The notes below the pieces were generated by a model. It was not told the origin of the DNA. It made no database searches and saw only the letters and a program-made list of their open reading frames with translations. From Norana najaformis (lineage: Eukaryota; Annelida; Clitellata; Crassiclitellata; Hormogastridae): a DNA stretch of 64,000 bases. Numbering within the stretch: the stretch's first letter is position 1; every line of letters begins with the position of its first letter. Shown piece after piece: positions 10,970 through 21,118 of this stretch. A program made the position numbers and the translations under genes. The stretch spans positions 10,182,238-10,246,237 of the forward strand of contig OZ029923.1 in the NCBI GenBank assembly GCA_964023275.1, in the 5' to 3' direction.

Positions 10970-12362
10970 GGTTTGCTTACGTATGGTAAAGTCGACGTTA
11001 ACGGCCCTGGCAAGGCTTTCTGCCATAACATGTCGTTAAATCCTGAAAACTACTGCTGTTATTAAGGTTTAATGGCGAGATTTGGAAGCATAAAGATGAT
11101 TCAAAAGCCCGACCGCCTCTGAACGAAGCTTAATTGCATTTCAATTACATAAAAGTTTCTTCCTGCTTACCGATTTTGTTTCGACTGAGTGCCTGTGAAT
11201 AAGCTGTTTCCCGCGACTTAGCTTTCGTAATGCACTGTAGAAATCTCGAGCTTACGATTACGATTACCTTAAAAGCGCGCAGTAAATTAAAAAATAGCAG
11301 ACTCAGCATTTCTTCAGAGTCCAAGAAATTCAAGTTGTGAGAACCAGCTTACTGACAGGCAAGAGCATCCAGGGTTACAGAGAGCGGAAGAGGCAGAGGC
11401 AGAGGGTCATGACCCATGCTCAAAAATCTTGTGGCAGATTTGCCTCATTCACGACTGTGAGCGGAAAGATTCAAAATTTTTGAGCGAGTTTAAGTTCGGA
11501 TTCAGAAAAAATTGATAAGAAGAGAAAGAGCAGAGAAAGGATATTTTAGGAATATATGCTAATCCGCCTATAAATTTATTCCGATTTGATTTGGAGGCCT
11601 CGTTACGCTGCCCCAAGAATGGTTTGCGTGATGATTGCCCATTTACAAACTTGTAAAGTAAAAACGGTATGATAAAATCATAAAAGTCTGGGAAACGAAA
11701 GGAAAGTTGATACGAATCCAGAAAACTAAAACCGGTTATCCAAAAAAGTTAGAGACTGAAAGAGTTTGCAAAACGACAGAATTTATCTTCTTACTAAAGC
11801 CTCAGTAACGTAAAATCGGCCAATACGGTTAGGTAGGGGCCTACCTTACTTGTGATATCCTTTGTAAACTGCCGGACCCGCGCCACTGCTATGAACCGCT
11901 GACCTCTGCGTTAACAACAAGGGTTTAAGAAATAGGTTGCTTAGGTTTAAGGTTTTCAAAAGGCCAAAAACCTAGGAACATAACAAATAAAATTTTTAGG
12001 TTTTTTATTTTTTAGAAATGATAAAGAAAATCGGATTTTGAAAATATTTTTGGTTGAAGCATAAATTGTAATTAATTAACATCGGGGCTATTGCAAAGTT
12101 TACGCAGCTTATGCTCTACCACCGCGCATGAGTCACTAGACTCAGAGATTAGATGTCGGTAAACAATTGAAACCATTACGTAACTGAAATACAATTAAGC
12201 TTCGTTCAGACGCGGTTAGGCTTTTGAATCATCTATACGCGTCCAGATCTCGCCAGTAGACCTTAATAACAGCAGTAGTTTTCGGGATTTAACGACATAT
12301 TATGGCAGAATGCCTTGCCAGGGCCGTTAACGTCGACCTTACCATACTTTAGTAAGCAGATG
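10970..12362. mobile_element. Fold-back / MITE-like element with about 185-bp terminal inverted repeats
   Basis: The left arm 10973-11155 and the right arm 12172-12360 are inverted copies with about 85-90% identity by eye. Matching blocks include GTCGACGTTAACGGCCCTGG, CAAGGC, TGTCGTTAAATCC, AAAACTACTGCTGTTATTAA and CGTCTGAACGAAGCTTAATT. The 1-kb interior has no transposase-like frame. The arms share a core with fold-back pair 1, so both look like non-autonomous members of one DNA-transposon family. Target-site duplications could not be fixed by eye. Confidence 0.7.
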
Positions 12363-12374
12363 AAGATGTCCATT

Positions 12375-12570
12375 GATGGCCAAGGACAAGAAACAAGAGT
12401 CAGGCGGACAGACAGTCAGAAGGCTATGTTGGATGTTATTTGAAATTGAACCGGAAAGTGAGATAAGGGGAAGAGGAAGAATCGATAGAATTTGTGAAAT
12501 TGGAGTATTTTGAGTTTTGAGTGAAAGACCTGTAAGGTCAGTAAATCTGAATCTTAGGTGCGAAATGAGT
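12375..12570 (-). repeat. CR1/L2-like LINE relic
   Basis: The minus strand translates to FHSKLKTLQFHKFYRF in a decayed frame, similar to the 10085-10370 fragment. Confidence 0.45.
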
Positions 12571-12829
12571 GCATTGCGTGAACACCTTGCCCAGGATCGT
12601 TACGCCAGTCCGCTCAGCAGGCTCAAACCGGCAATAGTTGCGTTATTTATATTATTTGTGTATTTATTAAGCGCCACTACCTAATGACAAAGCCTCAGTC
12701 GATGGCGCCGAGCAGTTGAGAATGACGGACTTGTTCCTACACAGTAACTGTCTGAGGGAAGGAGGCTAGAACCCGCATACCAGTACTCCGAGTTACAAGG
12801 CAAATGGTACAAGTGTTACCTGGTAAAGC

Positions 12830-13085
12830 TGTGCTATATAAATTGAATGGATAAACGAATGAATGCATGAATAAATAAATGAATCTCATGCAAAACTAAG
12901 CGCCATACCCCATCAGTAACTTTATAATAATAATAAAATGCTATCTTGCTATCTTGTAAAGCTGCGTTATATAAATTGAATGATGGATGCATGAATAAAT
13001 GACTGATTGAATCGCATACAATACTAAGCAGTGATACCCCTCCCCTATCAGTAACTTATTATAACAATAAAATGCTTACTAGTAG
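12830..13085. repeat. Imperfect tandem duplication of about 125 bp
   Basis: Blocks TGTAAAGCTGCGTTATATAA, ATTGAATG, GCATGAATAAAT, ATCAGTAAC and CAATAAAATGCT each occur twice, at about 12830-12950 and 12955-13080. Both carry the GCKNTATATAAATTGAATG module found at the ends of LINE/SINE copies. Confidence 0.6.
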
Positions 13086-13149
13086 GCTAAATATAGATTT
13101 TTAAATTTTCATCATTTTTCCTGAAGTATGAGTGATCCCTTAGTAATAA

Positions 13150-13295
13150 AAATTTAGATTCGTAATCGTAAACTCGAAATTTCTAAAGCGCTACTTAAAA
13201 GCTAAGCGCATGGCACCAGCTTATTCACGAGCGCTGCGTCAGGTCCGTGGGGTTGTCCAACGATGCCATGTCATAGGTCATTATTATGGCGCTCT
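13150..13295 (-). repeat. LINE 3'-end family B with (TTACGA)n tail
   Basis: Read on the minus strand it ends in TTTCGAGTTTACGATTACGA. The blocks GGTGCCATGCGCTTAGCTTT and GTGAATAAGCTGG recur at 24040-24235, 32398-32600 and 33055-33170. It lies directly upstream of the luqin exon. Confidence 0.6.
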
Positions 13296-13360
13296 ACCCA
13301 ATAGACCACCCTCCGGCATAATTGCGCAACATAATTTAGGCCCTACTTTCTTTTGTTTAG

Positions 13361-14007
13361 TTATTGGAATCGAGAGAAATGGCTTCTCAGGTCGTCTGCC
13401 TGTCTTCCGCCTTCCTACTGATCCTTCTGGCGCTCGTTCCACGCGATTCGGTCCAGCAGGACTACTGGCGACCCCAGGGACGGTTCGGCAAACGGGCAGA
13501 TAGGGTCGACCCTCCGTTACTCGCTGCTCTCCAGGAAGGTAACCGATCAGCAGTTGTTATGGTAACCGAATCTCTTATGACACTGTAGTTATGGTAACCA
13601 AATGTCTTCTGACACTAGTTACGATGACCAACTGTCTTCTGATTCTGTAGTTATTTTATTCAAATCTCTTCCTCTGCGGTAGTTTTTATAACAAAATCTC
13701 TTCTGATACTGTAGTTATAGCAACAAAATATCTCTTTCTTCCATTCCTCCATCCATCAGTTCCTCCCAAACACCCTACCTTTTTAACTCCATTACTCACT
13801 CACTTATTCTCTCCATCCATCCACCCCTTCTTACTTACCCACTTGCCTGCAAAACCAACCCACCTATCCACCCATCCCTGGACACATTCAAGTCACGATT
13901 CAAGACACATCTTTTTAGGATATCTTATGACTGTAGTTGATTTTTGAACCCCTGTACAGCGCCCTTTTCTTCGGCCTCGACTGTGCTACGGCGCTATATA
14001 AATTGTC

Positions 14008-14071
<64 letters not shown>

Positions 14072-14267
14072 GCATTCGTAATACACTGATATTGCAGAGC
14101 TGTTGCCGACGATGAGTTTGAGGCAGCTTCACAGTAAGCTGGCAGTCTACAAGAAGCCTCTCTCCAGCGAGCACTCGATCGAGGCAGTCGGCGCTCTTTG
14201 TCTGCGAGCGGCGGCACATCAAAGCTACCGATGCTTCCGGTTCGTGTCTTACTCTGTCAAGACATAA
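13361..14267 (+). CDS. Luqin-type (WRPQGRF-amide) neuropeptide precursor, two coding exons
   Basis: Secreted precursor of a luqin (LyCP/ACEP-1 type) neuropeptide. The coding exons are 13379-13538 and 14098-14267; GT-AG borders and phase 1 join to a 109-residue protein. Residues 1-26 form a signal peptide (hydrophobic core AFLLILLALV). The predicted peptide is QDYWRPQGRF (27-36), followed by GKR (37-39), the amidation and dibasic cleavage signal. N-terminal Gln may cyclise to pyroGlu. The C-terminal region has two cysteines, C88 and C99, ten residues apart, a spacing I recall as typical of luqin precursors. WRPQGRF-amide is shared with mollusc luqins; receptors of this family are G-protein coupled. 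The ATG is the first after a good acceptor (TTTCTTTTGTTTAG, ending 13360), implying an upstream non-coding exon that I could not place. Confidence 0.9.
13850..14090 (+). repeat. CR1/L2-like LINE 3' end with (ATT)n tail in the luqin intron
   Basis: The frame LDTFKSRFKTHLF, then CGGCGCTATATAAATTG, then a (TAT)n tract of about 65 bp mark a LINE 3' end with a microsatellite tail. It stops just before the second luqin exon. Confidence 0.75.
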
Positions 14268-14554
14268 GTACCGCAGTTTATTTGTTTTTTTACTTTACGT
14301 ATTCTCATCCCTTGATCTGTTTATTTACGGAAAGTCCTGCGATGCACTGGGCCCGTGTCCTGGACCTTGGGATTCGTCCTTTGCCGACTCAAGGACCTAA
14401 AGAAAATGAAATGAGCACCTGCCCTACGTCTCACTTGTGGGATGTGATCTACTTATTTAAGTTTGAAATAATTATGACTTTGCATAAGCACGTTTTTTCC
14501 ATGTATGTCTGTAGGACAGTTGGATATTTTATTAAATTGGTGTAATAGAGTGAT

Positions 14555-14760
14555 GTCCACCTCTGTAGTGTAAATGTACACGTTTTTGTATAGCGACCAC
14601 ATAGCCTCTATCCTGCTCATATTTCAATGAAGTAATCGGGGGAGATCCTTCACTACCGCTGCTCGTTTGAATGGGTGCCACGCCGTTTAAGGTCCCCATT
14701 TACGGACCGTGCTAGCCAGAAATTTAAATCTGTAAAATAAGCTACGATTTTTGTAATGAA
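14555..14760 (-). repeat. tRNA-derived SINE family A (partial copy)
   Basis: Shows TATAGCGACCACATAGCCTC, GGAGATCCTTCACTACCGCT, CGTTTGAATGGGTGCCACGC and AAGGTCCCCATTTACGGACC, in the same order as the other family A copies. It lies about 300 bp after the luqin stop and may sit in the 3' UTR. A canonical AATAAA follows at 14882-14887. Confidence 0.75.
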
Positions 14761-14769
14761 ATGTGCAAT

Positions 14770-16320
14770 TGAGGCGACTCTGGTAGCGGATTGTTATTGT
14801 TCTTTTTGGGTTTGGTAAAACTTACCCGTTGACACGAATCAGCGTGGCTGTCTAGAATTGGATTATATTTAATTGGTGTTCAATAAAGGATCTGAAATCT
14901 GAAATTGTATTTATAACACGATCAAGTGAATGAATCTGATGCGACAGACGAGTGTACACAAACAACTTGAAGACACAATTGTTATTACATTTTACTTCAG
15001 AGTGAGAAAAATTTTATTGTGCAAAACTTCTGCTCAAAGAATTTCCGGATTAACTTTGAACGTTAGTCAGATTCAACAAACTCCTGCAAAATATTGTATA
15101 AACGGATCACTGGAATGTGGTAATGAGTTTTTAAAATACACGTCAGTTATTGTAATTTCACCGGCAATTCTTTTTTCTGGACACCGTGTGCTTTACCATA
15201 TCACTCTTGAACAGGTTCTCTTCCGGACGCAGCTTTTGTGCGGCGCCGCGAAATTTCGGAGACTTAGATTTACATAACATTACATTAAATAACATTACAC
15301 CTGCTTTACATTACCTGCGATTATTTTCAGAATAACGAGCGATGAAGGAGAATCCTTTGACGATACTTTCACCGCTTAAGACTATGTCTGTCCATTAATG
15401 GTCATCTGTCAAAGAGAGTGATTTCAATCACCGCTGCCAGTTTCGCAACCTCGAATCTACCACGACTACTGATGGATTCGATATCGCAGACTCACAATTC
15501 ATTTGCCATCTCTGTAGCTTTTCTGATACCTTGAACGTACTTTGGAAACATGTTGTTCAGATGTGAAACATTCGACCACGTTGCAGTGATGATTTCAACT
15601 TCCCCTTTTTGTAAATCAACATTGAAGACGGCAACATGTTGTTCAGCTGCTAAAATGTTCATTGTACTTTTATCTACTTATTTATGTTAAGATTTTGTCC
15701 GTGTTTAATTATATTTAAGACTTTTCCTGTGTTATTTTAGTCATTTAAAGACATTATCCACGTGCCAATGTTATTTAAGATTTTATGCATTTGTTGTTTA
15801 CTTATTTGAAGACCTTATTGTTTTATGTAAGACCGTTTCCATTTGTTATAGGCCTATCATTTATTTGAATACCATTTTATGTGTCATTCATTTTAAGATC
15901 TTTTCCATGCATTGGTCTTTTTTAAAGACCTTATCCACGTGTTACGTAAATTCGTTGAAGTTGTATGCACTGAAAGACGGATGTTTTGCGTAAGTCTACT
16001 CTCTATACATCCATCCTTTTATCATGAATTGTGATTTTGGGATTGCAGGAAATTAGAATGCAAAAGAATCTACCTCAAAAACTGTTTTCTATTTGTCGTC
16101 AGTTTCTCGTTATTTATCTCGTTTACTGATGTCTTTGGTGTAGAATATACGGATGAATTGTTAATTTTGTCTTGAATTGCAAAGTAAGTCGTATTTTCGA
16201 GATTTCTACAATGCCAAAAGAAAGCTAACTCTAGGGAGCCACCTTATTCATAGGCTCTCAGTCAAAACAAAATTGATAGGCAATTGAGGTCCGGCTCGAT
16301 TTAAGATTAAGATCTAAGGG
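14770..16320. other. Intergenic AT-rich DNA, no gene recognised
   Basis: Short open frames only. At 15690-15960 a loose repeat of TTATTTAAGACCTTTTCC-like units recurs about seven times at 35-60 bp spacing. Otherwise nothing is recognisable. Confidence 0.4.
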
Positions 16321-16339
16321 TCAGGCAAGTAGATAGTCT

Positions 16340-16725
16340 ACGTTACATAGGTCTTCAGCATCATTATCATCAACAACAACAGCATCATTATCATCAACAA
16401 CAACAACCTGATCAGCAGCACCAGTATCATGATCATCATCGTGATCATCAGCATTATTATAATCATGATCATGATCTTCTTCTACTTCATCATCATCGTC
16501 ATCATTATAATCATCACGAACATCATTGTTGTGAACACCATCATTATCAGCAGCAGCAGCAAGAGGATGATATCATCATAATTATTGTGATCATCATCAT
16601 CATGATGATGATGATCATCATCATAATGTTCATCATGATCTTCATCATCATCATCCATCCATCCATCCATCCATCCATCCATCCATCTATCCATCCATCC
16701 ATCTATCCATCCATCCATCCAATCT
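16340..16725. repeat. (ATC)n / (CATC)n microsatellite cluster
   Basis: Diverged ATCATC units run to about 16640 and are followed by (CATC)n with CTAT variants at 16645-16720. Open frames here are low-complexity artefacts. Confidence 0.9.
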
Positions 16726-16811
16726 GCGACATGAGCTTGTCGTTCTTTGTTTTTGTCACTTTTAATGAAATGGTCTTCACTTTTCTCACCCGCTATAAGT
16801 GATGGAACTTT

Positions 16812-16812
<1 letters not shown>

Positions 16813-16892
<80 letters not shown>
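16813..16892. repeat. (TA)n microsatellite, about 38 units
   Basis: An uninterrupted TATATA run. Confidence 0.95.
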
Positions 16893-16893
<1 letters not shown>

Positions 16894-17569
16894 TGTAGAA
16901 TAATGTCAGAGGCAGGTCTATTGTCCTGAGGAATATGCTGCTCTTTTCTTTTTTCTGCTTTTGCGCTGCCATAGCTCAAAAAACAGCCAGTAAGCCGACT
17001 AATGGATGGTATCTATTCTATTTATATATATATTGTTATTGGACTAATATATGCATATGATCAGATTATATATATATATATACATTTTCGTGTGGAAATA
17101 TGTATCCGATTTCTTCGATATCTCTATATATCTATTAGACGTCAATTGCAAATGCAACCAGCCAGTCAATCCAATTGTTTTGGCGAAAATATGGAGCCGG
17201 AGGCTGCGTCGTGTGAGACCGTTGTTTGCCTATCATCTGGTCATCGACTAGGGTTCGTTGGAGTACGATTTTCCCGCCGTGGCTCCCAGGGGCGTGCGCA
17301 TGAAACGAACGGAGCAACTCGAAGAGGGAAACATTTCTGATGAACCGAAGCATCTGACGTAAGATTGGAGCTTTTTGGACGCATCTAGGAGGGTCTATCG
17401 ACGATGGAACGTGAGCGCGAGTACGATCGACGTCTTCGGAAAGTATTGACTACTGATAGATAGATTTCTCACTGTTTGGATATCCATAGGTCACGAATAG
17501 TTGTCGGGATTTTTTAGAAGTTATTTATTGGAGTGTACTTCGAACCCTCTTGTGTATCTAAGTGAGAAG

Positions 17570-17725
17570 ACTGTGTGTATATGTATGTATGTATGTGTGC
17601 ATGTATGCATGTTTGTATGCATGCATGTATGGATGGATGGATGGATGCATGTATGTGTGTATGCAAGCATGTATGCATGTATGTATGCATGTATGCATGT
17701 ATGCATGGATGTATGTATCCGTTAA
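17570..17725. repeat. (ATGT)n/(GCAT)n/(GGAT)n microsatellite
   Basis: About 150 bp of ATGT units with GCAT and GGAT interruptions. Confidence 0.9.
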
Positions 17726-17894
17726 TCCATCCATCATTTATCCATCGATCCATCAATTTTTCCATGCATTCTTCTATTCCTACGTTCATTCATTCGCTAC
17801 TTTATTCATCCAGAACCCCAGGAAAATCTCGTACTTAGAGTCATCTGGCAACTTGTCCGCCTTGATTACTTTCCTCCTGGGTTCAAACCCATAA

Positions 17895-18065
17895 TAGACG
17901 TATTCATACATACATACAAACATAAAAGTATACACGTATACATGCATACATACACACTCATACAAAAAATACATACATGTACATACATACACGTATACAT
18001 ATTCATACATACATACATATATACAGGTATACATACATACATGCATACATACATGTACATGTGTA
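17895..18065. repeat. (ACAT)n microsatellite
   Basis: About 170 bp of diverged CATA units. The sense is opposite to the 17570 array, so the two could form a hairpin. Confidence 0.9.
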
Positions 18066-18579
18066 AAAAGTTTAAAATGTAAAATATTATGATTACGATT
18101 ACGAACTTCTCTGTGTAGCGAAGGGGCGATGAAATCTTTACGCTTAACAAGATTATGAATTTGATCTGACTAATTAGACAACGATGAACAATTTTAAACG
18201 AAGACGATAAAAATTAACGTATTGAAAGACGTTAGTAACAAAGGCCTTTAGAAAACCTGCGCCCGCGTCAAAGGCCGAGAGGTCGAAATGTTTTCCCTCG
18301 TTAAAAAGTCACCGCTCTGCTATGTGCGGCGCCTTTCACATCGTGCCTTGTACGCATGGGTACATAATCCCAAGACACAAGACTCGGTACAGAACACGAG
18401 TGACTTGTTGTAGTCCTTGTCGTGTTTGCATATTCGAGCGAGTGTCGATACTCGAGCAGTTTTGGCATTCCCAATGCTTTTGACACGATGGCCATTTTCT
18501 CATGCACCTTATGAATTGTGTTTCCAGATACAAAATTACATTTTCGTAAACGGTACTTTGCGTATATGTAATGTATATA

Positions 18580-18700
18580 TCACCAAATTTTTTAGCGCCA
18601 CACGAAAGCTGCGCCAGGTAGACCAGGTTATTCACCAGCTCTTCAAGCACGGAAAAGCAGGTTGCTTCGTCACTTTCGGTCAGAATCCGGGGACATGAAT
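18580..18700 (+). repeat. Dispersed repeat family D copy
   Basis: The blocks AGCGCCACACGAAAGCTGCG, CAGGTAGACCAG, TTCACCAGCTCTTC and TCGGTCAGAATCCGGGG recur at 56245-56400 and partly at 32860-32940. The origin is unknown; it may be a SINE body. Confidence 0.5.
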
Positions 18701-18708
18701 GGAAAATG

Positions 18709-18840
18709 GGCATTTACCGAGTATGTTCAGAGATATGAGCATGAAGCGAGGATATGCTCAGAGGTATGAGCATGTAGCGAGGATATGCTCAGAGATATGA
18801 GCATTTAACGGGGATATGCTCAGAGATATAGATGTCGAAG
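18709..18840. repeat. 31-bp tandem repeat with palindromic core
   Basis: Four units start near 18724, 18755, 18786 and 18817, each exactly 31 bp apart. Each carries TGCTCAGAGATATGAGCA, whose outer TGCTCA and TGAGCA are inverted copies. Confidence 0.8.
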
Positions 18841-18884
18841 CGGTCCTGTAATACGCTGCGGTCTTTGAGGGTAGATAGCCAGAT

Positions 18885-20540
18885 CTAACTTCTATAGCGC
18901 CGTTGTCCAAATGCTCAAGGTACACATGTAAATGGATCGCTTTTTATAGACTATGAGAAACGAGTTGAAAGGTAACAAGTTTCCCGAGGCGCAACAAGTA
19001 CTCTGCAGTATCAAATCAGGTAAACCTGGCTGTCAGTACGGGCTACAAATTTCCACAGATACGTAGTCGACTCAACTCAAAATAAGTACGCCCACGTTGT
19101 GTATTGTTGCTTTTGCCACGGGTTAATTCCTCTTCTAGGGTTTCGTAGGGGATTAGTATTCTTCCATTTTCAACTGTTGTGTTTTTTGACGATTAATTCA
19201 TTTTTCAGGGATTTAGAGTCAATATGAGACTTGGTACTTTTCCAGTTTTAACCGGGATTTTCAATTCGACCGAGAAAACCCGGCCACCCAAGTAAACATT
19301 CCTTCAGAGGAGACTAACGGCTAAATTTATAGGTACAAAGAGATAACAGCGACGGTTCCACACAGCTACCAACGTATTCCATCCATCCAGTATGTACATA
19401 TGCCTTTCCCTTACTCCTTCAGTCTCGCTGCCACTTGGCATCGATCGCTTGCTCCCACTTGTTTGACCATCCGGGTGTTACCCATCCTAAAATATGTCAT
19501 CCTTATCATTTCTCTCTGTCCGCTGCACACTTACCGCTTGTTTATGTGTGTACCTGGATATTTCACAGCGCCTTTAGGACTTCCGATGGTAGCCAGGAAT
19601 CCTTCGAGTCAAACTGGTGCACGATTTTTACTCGGGGCGCGATTGAAAGTTTTTAAACACAGACCTTGGTTCTGAGTTGAGGCTTACAAAAGTAGCCGTG
19701 AAACCTTCGGGTAAAACTGAGACATCGTTTTCAGACTATGCATACTCCGGGCACAGTTGCAAGTTGTTATGCAGACCTTGGTTCTGTAGCTGAAGCTTAA
19801 GACCCGGTAGTTAATGTAGACACCTGAATATGTCTAATGATGCTTGGCTTCAGGTCGATTTGCCCATTGTTCAGTGAATCGCGAAAGAATGTTGGTCGAT
19901 GGCTTTTACAGTAGCTTTCGTGCTTTCCTTTCAACGCGCTTTGTAGTTTTTTCTAAAATCTGTAGGTAGATAGGATCTTCTTTACCGACAGTCGTTGAGC
20001 CGCATTAGACTTAGGCAGTGGACGGTACATTGATCGGATTGGCATACAGCGTGACGTTTTTGAAAATCAGGCACGGAAAGAAAATGGGTCTACACCAAAG
20101 GCTTTCTCGCTCCGTTAATGAAGAAGGAGATCAGATTATTCGCTTCATTTAATGCGGAAGCAGTGACGCATTAAATAACAACAGGTAGGCTGGAGCAGTA
20201 ATTCTGTTTGCATCTGTTATTATGTTGATAGTGGTATTTTATAGTAACTAAGCTACAAAATCTTTTCTGTAGCATCTGATGTACTGTAGTTGCTTCATTA
20301 GCACACGATAGTTGGGTATAGTAGTTTCATAATAATACACTTTTTGTTCATTTCGTTTGCACCCGATGTTGTTAAGTAGTCATTTCGTATTCTTTTCCAT
20401 ATTTTCATTTTGCTTATCATTATTGAAGAATCACGATACTCTTTTCATCATTGCGTTTGGCAATTGTATCTTAGTTTTAAGCTGTCCCGGCATTTCTTTG
20501 ATAGCTGTATTTGCTGATCATTAGGCGTGATATAAGCTCA
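18885..20540. other. Intergenic DNA, no gene recognised
   Basis: A fragment resembling SINE-like family F (ACTTCTATAGCGCCGTTGTC) is at 18888. At 19588-19800 a segment of about 105 bp (GTAGCC..GAAACCTTCGGGTAAAACTG ... GCAGACCTTGGTTCTG) is present as two imperfect tandem copies. The 91-codon frame at 19400-19675 overlaps this duplication and shows no family features. Confidence 0.4.
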
Positions 20541-20554
20541 CAGCCATTCATCAT

Positions 20555-21105
20555 AATACCTCGATTGTATTACCTGCGCCGGTACTCGTGCCTTTGTTGC
20601 TATCTGGACTGCTTTACCTGCACACACGTGTGTGATAAAACGGTGATGGCACTACCTTTGTTTAACGTCGTTCAGGTTTCTTAATCTGTTCGTCTATTTG
20701 TGACGACACCTTGACAATTGCTTTACCTACGATTTACGCAGTGTGGCACCTTGATTGCTCTATCATCCAAGTATTCGTGTTGACACCTTGATTGCATTAC
20801 CTACGAGTCAGGTATTTTGACACCTTGGTTGCGTTACCTGTGAGATACGCAATATGGCATCTTGATTGCTCTATCTGTGAGGTACTTATACTGATACCTT
20901 GATTGCGTTACCTGCAAAGGTAGGTATTTTTACACCTTTGTTGCTTTATCTGCAAAACACGCATCTTGACACCTTGACTAGGTAACCTGTGTAGGTCGCA
21001 TGCTGATATCTTGCTTAATGTTACCCGCGAGGTAAACGTGTTGACACATTGATTGAGTTACCTGTGCAGTAAGTATGTCGATACCTTGATTGCGTTACCT
21101 GGGGG
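20555..21105. repeat. 37-38 bp minisatellite directly downstream of the K2P channel gene
   Basis: The unit contains CACCTTGATTGCGTTACCTG. Copies begin at about 20708, 20746, 20784, 20821, 20858, 20895, 20933, 20970, 21007, 21045 and 21082, a strict 37-38 bp period. More diverged copies precede them from about 20557. The array ends about 15 bp from the channel stop codon, so it would form the 3' UTR of the minus-strand gene. Confidence 0.85.
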
Positions 21106-21118
21106 CGCCGTGCCCTCT

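Noticed and set aside
16482-16979. 165-codon minus-strand frame with IYIYIY and DDDDHH runs
   Set aside because: It is a translation of (TA)n and (CATC)n/(ATC)n microsatellites, with no non-repeat coding content.
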